DNA of 64,000 nt. Origin: Acanthococcus lagerstroemiae (taxonomy: Eukaryota; Arthropoda; Insecta; Hemiptera; Eriococcidae). The stretch's first letter is position 1, and the number at the start of each line of letters is the position of its first letter. Under the pieces are notes generated by a model. That model was given only the letters and a program-made list of their open reading frames with translations. It made no database searches and was not told the DNA's origin. Position numbers and translations under genes: made by a program. The stretch is taken from the NCBI GenBank assembly GCA_031841125.1, contig CM063114.1:31441266-31505265 (forward strand). Reading direction: 5' to 3'. Positions 58,544 through 64,000 of this stretch are shown here, one piece after another.

Positions 58544-58579
58544 ATGTATACAATATGCATACACTAAAAGGTTCTAATA

Positions 58580-58662
58580 CAGTAAATGACTACAGGTGAC
58601 TTAAATGACTATTTCCGAAACAAATGACGTTACATGACTTGAATGACTGTTAGACACCCTCT
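58580..58662. repeat. Fragment of the CAGGGTGTCTACC-ended transposon
   Basis: GTGACTTAAATGACT, ACATGACTTGAATGACTG and TTAGACACCCTCTGG match the right end of 43672-44045 (TACGACTTGCATGACCGG, TAGACACCCTGG). Only this end is visible. Confidence 0.6.
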
Positions 58663-58992
58663 GGTCATAACAGTCACCCTATCTTTGCGCTTTTTATAAC
58701 CTGGAGCGGTATGCTCTTTTTTCATAGCCAAATACGCAGGTACCACAGCAATATGGAGTACATACTGTGAATAAGATGTAACATACAGTTGTAACTTGCA
58801 CAACCTTATACCGAAGCATCGAAAAAGTTGGTTTATAAGGGAAAATGACGAGGAAATTGAAATTTGATATGACAGGGTGAGCAATTCTTGGTTGATACAA
58901 ACGGAAGTTGATAAAATTGGGGGTGATATAATCAGACTGTACCGTACCTAGTACCTACATGATACATATTGCGATATAAACAATCTTTCACG

Positions 58993-59176
58993 CAGGGGCG
59001 GCAACCTAGATTTTTCCCATGTGTAGCATAACAAAAAAAAAAGAAAGAAAACATTGCTCACTTTAGCACTTTGTATAATAATATACTTTTTTTTTTTTGT
59101 TGAAAATCTCATATGTAGCAAAATCTTTCCATGTGTAGCATCTGCTACATACACTACACAGAAGTTGCCGCCCCTA
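58993..59176. mobile_element. hAT-type MITE, CAGGGGCGGCAAC ends, perfect target duplication
   Basis: 184 bp. Left end CAGGGGCGGCAAC (58993-59005); right end the complement of TAGGGGCGGCAAC (59164-59176). Flanks CTTTCACG at 58985-58992 and 59177-59184 are identical. ATGTGTAGCA and CATATGTAGCAAA words recur near both ends. Only 400 bp upstream of exon 3 and noncoding. Confidence 0.9.
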
Positions 59177-59360
59177 CTTTCACGTGATATTAATATCATT
59201 TTATCGTTTGGTTTGCGATATTGCCCATCCCTGGTTCCACCTTCATACAAAATAATAAATAATTGAGGTTCTCATATGCACCAATACTTTATAAAACACT
59301 AAGTTCAATTCTTATTCTGACTGAAGGTAAAGCTTAATCTCCTAGCAGTCGTTCTGGTCA

Positions 59361-59458
59361 CCGATGTGATTCTTGAAAGGGTAGTTTCCGGAGCCAAGGG
59401 TTCGGTGTCTGGGGAGCGAATGTGGCATGAGTGCATCGCCATACACTCCACCAAACAT
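59361..59458 (-). repeat. GC-rich dispersed repeat, copy D
   Basis: On the minus strand: GTGTATGGCGATGCACTCAT, GCCACATTCGCTCCCCAGA, CACCGAACCCTTGGCTCCGG, AAACTACCCTTTCAAGAATC, then ACATCGGTGACC. It is collinear with copies A-C but the most diverged in the middle. It lies about 115 bp upstream of FAM20C-like exon 3. Confidence 0.72.
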
Positions 59459-59572
59459 TATTAATACCCTAGCAGATATGTCTCGTATTATTTGATTTCG
59501 ACTAGTTCTGAAAATTGTTTGAAGAGCTCCTGATTAAACACCAACTAATATTCACCTGATTTTCATTTACAG

Positions 59573-59651
59573 AAGAAAAAGAAGGTGGAACTCAGCTGAA
59601 ACTCATCATACAATATAGAAGCGGTGATCGTGCGTTGTTCAAGCCAATGAG
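59573..59651 (+). CDS. FAM20C: FAM20C-like kinase, coding exon 3 (GGTQLKL and ALFKPM motifs)
   Basis: 79 bp, phase 1 in and phase 2 out. Joined to exon 2 it gives KEKEGGTQLKLIIQYRSG, then DRALFKPM and a final Arg codon split by the intron. GGTQLKL lies in the glycine-rich nucleotide-binding region of FAM20 kinases, and the Lys of ALFKPM is expected to be the beta-3 ATP-contacting lysine (family knowledge; human FAM20C has GGTQLKLIMTF and ALFKPMKQ). The acceptor is CAGAAG, a NAGNAG site; the first AG is used here because it gives the human residue spacing. The donor is AG followed by GTAAAT at 59652. The catalytic loop, metal-binding Asp and C-lobe must lie beyond the window; no further exon was found up to 64000. 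Confidence 0.94.
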
Positions 59652-59689
59652 GTAAATACTGAGAGACGTTTCGTAAATTAACGGGGTCG

Positions 59690-61650
59690 TGCTTCAATAA
59701 TTTTCTGTTTTTAGGGCGTGCCAATTCACTTTTTTGTTTCTGTTATCCATAGAGCTTTCGGCTGATTTAAGAGTAAACATGACGACTGTAAACTTCACAC
59801 AAGAGGAAAACAATCTACTGGACAAAGGGAACAAATACAACACAATAGAACATATAAGAGAATTAACAGTAGACTGTGAACGGATCATCCCCAGACTGTA
59901 CAACCAAACCTCAGAAACAAAGCACGAACACATATAGAAAACATATACTGCTGAATATAAAAAAGAAAAAAGGAAATAAACAAGAGAAAAACGTAAAAAA
60001 TACAGCCCTCCAACTTATACAGAAAATAAAAGAAAACAATCCTAATACTCACAAAAGCAGACAAAGGCAACACCACAGTAGTACTAAACAAAGATGAATA
60101 CATGTAAAGAAAGTTGAAGCTTACATAAAAAACTATTACAAACCACTAAACTCGGACCCGACCAACAAATACTAAGTTAAACTAAAGATCTTAATGAAAA
60201 ACAACCACATAAGCAATAGGAAACTGGGTGAAATGAACCCCAGGGCACCACAATTAAAAGAACTCATAAAACTCCACAAACAAGACAGACTAATAAGACC
60301 ACTAATCAACAGCATACAATCACCAAGCTACAGATTAGCAAAAATAATAGCCAAATACCTACATGAAAGAATACAACAATTTCCGAACGGATCACAGCAT
60401 TAAAAACACAATACAACTGAAAACAAACTGGATAAAATAACATTAATTAACAATGACAAACTAGTATCTGGACGGCGTAACAAACATGTTCAGGAACATA
60501 CCAAAACAAGAACCTAACAACAATACTGACAAACAACAACTACAAAAACAACACAGAAGGAACTGTACACGTCAACATCACAAAAGAAATCATAAACCAA
60601 AACTACTGCCAGTTTAACAACAAATATATTACGAACAAACAGAAGGCCTAGCAATGGGGTCACCACTGCCATCCATTCTAGACAAAACATACATGAAAAA
60701 CATTGAAAATGATCTACTAAACAACAACAAATACATGGAAAAACATAAAGCTATGGACAAGATATGTAAACGACATATTGACAGGAATAGATAGACAACT
60801 GGACCAATTCCTCACAGAGACAAATAACACAAACAACAACATGAAGTTCACAATGGAAAAGGGCAATAAGACCATAAGCTACCTCGACCTAAAAGTACAA
60901 ATAAAAGACAACAAGATACACTACAACATTTACAGAAAACCTACCCATATGTACGCAATAATACCCAATGACTTATTCCACCATCAAAAACACAAAATGG
61001 CAGCACTACATAACTACTGCCACAGAGCAATCAACGTATTGAATAATGGCGACTAGAGAACAACAGAAATTAACAAAATTAAACAAATAGCCATTATAAG
61101 AACAAATAGATACCAACCGCAAACAGTGGACAGAATAATTAACAAATTAATACAACAAAAAAGTACAGACACTGAACCAACAACTACAAGAAAAGACAAA
61201 TACGCAGAAGCAATACTATTCACAGGGATACACACATATACAAAATACAGAAAATCTTCAACCAATACAACATAAAACTCAGAAACATTAACAGACCACC
61301 CCTGATCAAACAAATAAGCAACGAGAAAACAGAAATAAAGGATATGAACAACAGCAACGGAGTACACAGACTGGACTGCAAACACTGTGATATAACATAC
61401 ATAGGAGAAACAGGCAGAAAATTCACAGAAGTTGAAGGATGACAAATCACTTCAAGGAAAACACTGCCATGACTAGGGACACAACCACCACAAACTGGCA
61501 GAAGTATAAAATCCTACACATAGAAAACAACACAAGGAAAATAAAATTAAAAGAACAACTAGAGATAATAAAGGCAAGAACAAAACAAAACCACCTGAAG
61601 TCTAGTCCACTTAAGAAACGATTCTTTCACAGGGCGCTGCTAACGTGTTC
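59690..61650 (+). mobile_element. Penelope-like retroelement (GIY-YIG type), defective
   Basis: The body reads as a Penelope-like polyprotein spread over several frames. The N-terminal part is MTTVNFTQEENNLLDKGNKY. RT follows with TKADKGNTTVVLNKDEYM (60051-60104), NPRAPQLKELIKLHKQDR, SPSYRLAKIIAKYL, EGLAMGSPLPSIL (60642-60680) and a YVNDIL box (60763-60780). The last two parts are MKFTMEKGNKTISYLDLKVQ with HYNIYRKPTHMYAI, and the GIY-YIG endonuclease GVHRLDCKHCDITYIGETGR (61359-61418). At least five frame changes or stops break it. The canonical YVDD is YVND, so the enzyme would be dead even without the frameshifts. The left edge (59696-59765) is an inverted piece of its own terminal repeat, an arrangement known for Penelope-like elements. 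The coding strand is A/C-rich. Confidence 0.9.
59696..59765 (-). repeat. Inverted terminal-repeat fragment of the Penelope element, dead hammerhead
   Basis: On the minus strand it reads CAGCCGAAAGCTCTATGG, then ATAACAGAAACAAAAAAGTG and AATTGGCACGCCCTAAAAAC, closely matching 63750-63805. The CTGANGA core and the 5' half of stem II are replaced by unrelated sequence, and AGCTCT is no longer self-complementary. No working ribozyme is expected. Confidence 0.75.
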
Positions 61651-61764
61651 TTGAAGCTTGAACTCGTCCTTCCCCTCTAACTTCAAAACGCCCATTATCG
61701 ATGTGTATTGCGGGTTGCAAATTATGTTTCTTAACTGGAGCAGACTTTAATAAACACAACAACT

Positions 61765-61896
61765 AGAGCTCTATAACTTTGTGTGAGTACAATCATCCGC
61801 CATTTTGACTCCAACCGCGTAGTCAATTCGACATCCATGGGTAAGGTTGACGTCAAAATGGCGGACGATCGTACTCACACAAAGTTATAGAGCTCT
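61765..61896. mobile_element. Foldback MITE with about 45-bp arms and 9-bp flanks
   Basis: Left arm 61765-61809 starts AGAGCTCTATAACTTTGTGT. The right arm (61852-61896) is its complement with two mismatches. The loop is about 42 bp. Flanks ACAACAACT at 61756-61764 and 61897-61905 are identical. A 9-bp duplication with long inverted repeats is typical of Mutator-like elements, but the assignment is inference because there is no transposase. The whole element can fold into one long hairpin. Confidence 0.85.
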
Positions 61897-61916
61897 ACAA
61901 CAACTCGTACACTGGA

Positions 61917-62026
61917 TCGCCATTTTGATACCCAAGTTAGTCCCAGCATTCTTGAACGTGCTTGCACCCGTTAGTGAATGGATGATCAAAGATGTTCAGA
62001 CTAGTTGAGAATCAAAATGGCGGTCT
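61917..62026. repeat. Small inverted pair, GCCATTTTGAT
   Basis: ATCGCCATTTTGAT near 61917-61930 is matched by ATCAAAATGGCGGTC near 62012-62026. The same CGCCATTTTGA/TCAAAATGGCG word is in the arms of the adjacent foldback element, so this may be a decayed relative. Confidence 0.45.
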
Positions 62027-62086
62027 ATTGCACCCATTTGAAACTATAGCACCTTACAACAATTAACTTCCTAAAGCTATAGCAAC

Positions 62087-62407
62087 CAGGGACTGGGAAC
62101 CAGTACCAGAACCAGAACCCGAATAATTTTTCAAGTTCCTAATAATTACGTTCTGGTTCTGGTTCCACAATATACAAATTACTGTGATAAATACAACAGG
62201 CTTAATAGTTAATACTAAATGAAAGGAAACACAATGTTGCTGTTCTGACTTTTGAAGAGACCTTTGTAAATCATGAGTTATTGTAGGAACCGGAATTGGA
62301 ACCCGGAAAAATTTGCGTGATGGAACCGTAACCAGTACCGGAACCAGAAAGATGTTCAAGTTTGGAACTGGAACCCGAACAAAAATTGGTTAGGTTCCCA
62401 CTCCCTG
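62087..62407. mobile_element. hAT-type element with GGAACC subterminal repeats, 321 bp
   Basis: Left end CAGGGACTGGGAACC (62087-62101); the right end is the complement of CAGGGAGTGGGAACC (62393-62407), one mismatch. Flanks ATAGCAAC (62079-62086) and AGAGCACC (62408-62415) agree at 6 of 8 positions. GGTTCTGGTTCC, GGAACCGGAATTGG and CCAGTACCGGAACC words fill both ends. The 98-codon minus frame is made of these words. Confidence 0.78.
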
Positions 62408-62415
62408 AGAGCACC

Positions 62416-62573
62416 TATAACACCCGAGTATCGCAATACGCCATCTTTGAGCGTTCCACACCTGTTGATGCCGAATAAAATTGACTATGCGGCGGAGCAT
62501 ACCGCGTTGTCAGTTTGGCATCGACGGGCGCGGAAGGCCCAAAGATGGCGTATTACAATACTCGGGTGTTATA
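62416..62573. mobile_element. Foldback MITE with 34-bp arms
   Basis: Left arm TATAACACCCGAGTATCGCA and onward (62416-62449) is complementary to 62540-62573 with two mismatches; both inner ends reach CGCCATCTTTG. GATGCC and GGCATC inside the loop add a second stem. It directly abuts the duplication of the previous hAT element. If the outer TA pairs are the duplication it would be Tc1/mariner-like, but this cannot be decided by eye. Confidence 0.75.
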
Positions 62574-62614
62574 CTTGTAGGTGCATTACCAAAGCGAGAA
62601 CCGAATCAAATTAA

Positions 62615-63541
62615 CAAGGGTTGGGAGCCGGCCATTTTCGGAGCCCAGAGCCGAGAGCTGGTTCTCAAAAACAAAGAGCGGAGCCGCAGCCAAAGAGCCG
62701 GGCCAGGGAGCGGAGCCGGAGCTAAGGAGCTCAAGAAAACTGGGAGCTGGGCTCCCAAAAAAGAGCCGAGCTCTCTTTTGGCTCCGCAGAAAGACCGGAA
62801 ACTGGCACTATGGGAGCCTGCTCGCAGCTTCAATAGAGCTCAGGGTCAGGGGTGGTCAATGGAACGATCTTGCGATTTTCGACTCGAGCTTACCACCACC
62901 TTGTTCTCTCTTGATTTTAGCATTTTCGGGATTTTAGCTTCTTTTTTTCTGCTTTTCTTTTCGTGTTTTCGTTTTTTTTTAGCTTCAAACAATTTTTGAT
63001 TTTTGCACTGCTGTATCTTTTGATATTGAAAGATGAAAATTTGAAAATCAATATGTACCCGATAAATTTATTAAATTATTAGATTATTACTGTAATAGTT
63101 TTTTTTTTCTTCTTTTTTAATTGAATAAAAATTAAATACAAAAAGAAAGTAGAAAGAAGTACAACCAGAACATTTAAGGATTTTAACATTTCAAGTTTGA
63201 ACAAAATCATAAAATAATTCTGAAATGCAAAAATAACGGCCACAGAAAGTGAAAAAATATCTAGCACAAGTAGCCTTGCAATGATATCATCTGCTAGTGC
63301 AGACGCTAAAAAGTTGCTACATGTAACCATTCAGTACAGAGAGCCAGAGCTGGCTCTCAAGGAGCTGCTCTCCAGCAAAGAGCCGGGCCGGTTCATAAAG
63401 AGCTGGGAGCCAGGCTTGGGAGCAGAGCCGGAGCCAAGGAGCTGGACCTGGGAGTGGAGCCGGGAGCTTGGAGCCAGGAGCCCATAATTTGAGATCGGAG
63501 CCGCTCCCGCGGCTCCCAAAAGAGCCGGCTCCCAACCCTTG
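62615..63541. mobile_element. hAT-type element with GGAGCC subterminal repeats, 927 bp, perfect ends
   Basis: CAAGGGTTGGGAGCCGGC (62615-62632) is exactly complementary to 63524-63541. Flanks CAAATTAA at 62607-62614 and 63542-63549 are identical. Both terminal 200-bp zones carry dozens of GGAGCC, GAGCCGGAGC and AAAGAGCCG words; the middle is AT-rich and noncoding. The 172-, 118- and 112-codon frames here are products of the word arrays. Perfect inverted ends and duplication suggest it is among the youngest insertions in the window. Confidence 0.92.
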
Positions 63542-63594
63542 CAAATTAATAACATAAAACTTCCTGATTGGACAGACTACGCAACCACAGATAA

Positions 63595-63666
63595 CCAATA
63601 GGAACACACACCAATAGGAACACACACCAATAGGAACACACACCAATAGGAACACACACCAATAGG
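63595..63666 (+). repeat. 16-bp tandem repeat containing CCAAT
   Basis: CCAATAGGAACACACA is repeated exactly four times with a partial fifth, starting at 63595, 63611, 63627, 63643 and 63659. Each unit holds a CCAAT word. No sequence difference is visible between full units, so amplification is recent. Confidence 0.95.
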
Positions 63667-63691
63667 TTTACCATGCCTTACTACACATTAC

Positions 63692-63699
63692 TATAAATA
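63692..63699 (+). promoter_or_regulatory. TATA box candidate in the Penelope terminal repeat
   Basis: TATAAATA, 26 bp after the CCAAT array and about 31 bp upstream of the hammerhead. Position and composition fit an internal promoter of the retroelement; function is inferred. Confidence 0.5.
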
Positions 63700-63729
63700 C
63701 AAGACTAACAAAAAGAAATGGTAGGGAGC

Positions 63730-63768
63730 TCCACTGAAGATGGCTTTAACAGCCGAAAGCGCTATGGA
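63730..63768 (+). ncRNA. Hammerhead ribozyme motif (copy 2, Penelope terminal repeat)
   Basis: Stem I TCCA (63730-63733) with TGGA (63765-63768); core CTGAAGA (63734-63740); one unpaired U (63741). Stem II is GGCT (63742-63745) with AGCC (63751-63754), loop TTAAC. Core GAAA is at 63755-63758. AGCGCT (63758-63763), a perfect palindrome, serves as A15.1, stem III and U16.1. Cleavage is predicted after A63764. Compared with copy 1, the loop, the N7 base and the cleavage base differ, while all invariant bases and the pairing are kept. Stem III without a loop points to dimer activity. Confidence 0.7.
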
Positions 63769-63829
63769 AAACAGAAACAAAAAGTGAATTGGTACACCCT
63801 AAAAACAGAATATTACCTAGTTCACTCAC

Positions 63830-64000
63830 ACTTCAACAGGGATACTGAAAATGCTTCACTAAACGCATGGTCAGTTTTTTATTGGAGGTACAACGAATTC
63901 ATTCTGAAGGCTGCTGCAACCTGCAAAGCAACGAGGCAACAGCCCACGGTGAATATTTTTGCTGTAAAATAGTAACGCTGTATGTTTAAAGAAGAAAAAA
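63830..64000 (+). other. Window end, nothing recognised
   Basis: Part of an 84-codon frame starting at 63718 with no similarity; it runs through the hammerhead and is not a gene. Confidence 0.4.

Larger units (their letters stand above)
56777..59572 (+). other. FAM20C: Intron 2 of the FAM20C-like gene (2,796 bp)
   Basis: Donor GTAAGT (56777-56782); acceptor TTTTCATTTACAG ending at 59572. Apart from the hAT element at 58993, the GC-rich repeat copy D and CAGGGTGTC-family pieces, 56780-58430 is ordinary AT-rich sequence with no gene or RNA recognised. Confidence 0.88.
63595..63830 (+). mobile_element. Penelope-like terminal repeat with promoter-like block and hammerhead
   Basis: Order of parts: five CCAATAGG units at 16-bp spacing (63595-63666), TATAAATA (63692-63699), hammerhead (63730-63768), then the A-rich AGTGAATTGGTACACCCT segment shared with 12.6 kb and 59.7 kb. 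It probably is the 3' terminal repeat of the element at 59690, separated from it by the later insertions at 61765-63541, but it could be the start of another copy running past the window. Confidence 0.7.
59652..64000 (+). other. FAM20C: Intron 3 of the FAM20C-like gene (partial)
   Basis: Begins with donor GTAAATACT. No acceptor followed by FAM20-like sequence (expected next: the FxxxDYERHNAEIAAFHLDR region) was found before the window ends. Filled by a Penelope-like element and a stack of DNA transposons. Confidence 0.8.

Noticed and set aside
62481..62999. 172-codon and overlapping frames as a gene
   Set aside because: The frames are made of GGAGCC words in the subterminal arrays of the hAT element at 62615-63541.
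63595..63666. CRISPR-like array
   Set aside because: It is a plain 16-bp tandem repeat without spacers, in a eukaryotic retroelement.

Overview
The window looks like nuclear DNA of an arthropod, most likely an insect. It is AT-rich, has spliceosomal introns, carries typical insect transposon families, and its only recognisable host gene is closest to the animal secretory-pathway kinase FAM20C. The species cannot be fixed from the sequence.

Host gene. One plus-strand gene spans the window from about 11.0 kb past its right edge. Three coding exons are visible: 11198-11616 (start codon, signal anchor, stalk), 56661-56776 and 59573-59651 (start of the kinase domain, ending in the GGTQLKL and ALFKPM motifs). 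They join in frame with consensus splice sites and match FAM20C over the exon 2/3 join without a gap. Intron 1 is 45,044 bp, so most of the window is a single intron. The rest of the kinase domain lies beyond 64000.

Intron content. The introns are packed with mobile DNA and degenerate tandem repeats. (1) Fourteen hAT-type elements have terminal inverted repeats and 8-bp target duplications (five perfect): 5493, 5746, 20129, 23946, 32167, 34260, 39598, 40598, 51254, 51791, 54170, 58993, 62087 and 62615. One (32167-33635) keeps a broken ZMYM1/hAT-like transposase. (2) Non-LTR retrotransposon pieces include a 5'-truncated RTE element with an intact reading frame and flanking duplication (26164-27240), broken RT pieces (11809-12450, 13855-14215, 21135-21547), an endonuclease start (about 8912-8957) and a 75-bp 3' end (50418-50492). 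(3) A Penelope-like element (59690-61650) has a GIY-YIG domain and a damaged RT site. Its terminal repeats, at 63595-63830 and as a solo piece near 12.6 kb, carry hammerhead-ribozyme motifs. (4) A tRNA-derived SINE (16965-17191) sits at the edge of a TA-flanked DNA transposon (17202-18032), itself inside a 277-bp satellite. (5) Foldback elements lie at 61765-61896 and 62416-62573.

Layout. 1-10.6 kb: upstream intergenic, repeats and two hAT elements. 10.6-11.6 kb: promoter/5'UTR and exon 1. 11.6-56.7 kb: intron 1. 56.7-59.7 kb: exons 2 and 3 with intron 2. 59.7-64 kb: intron 3, with the Penelope element and a stack of foldback and hAT elements.

The most novel-looking items are the hammerheads with a self-complementary stem III, a GC-rich dispersed repeat of about 95 bp (five occurrences), the density of hAT elements with family-specific short subterminal words, and two ambiguous splice sites in the FAM20C-like gene.
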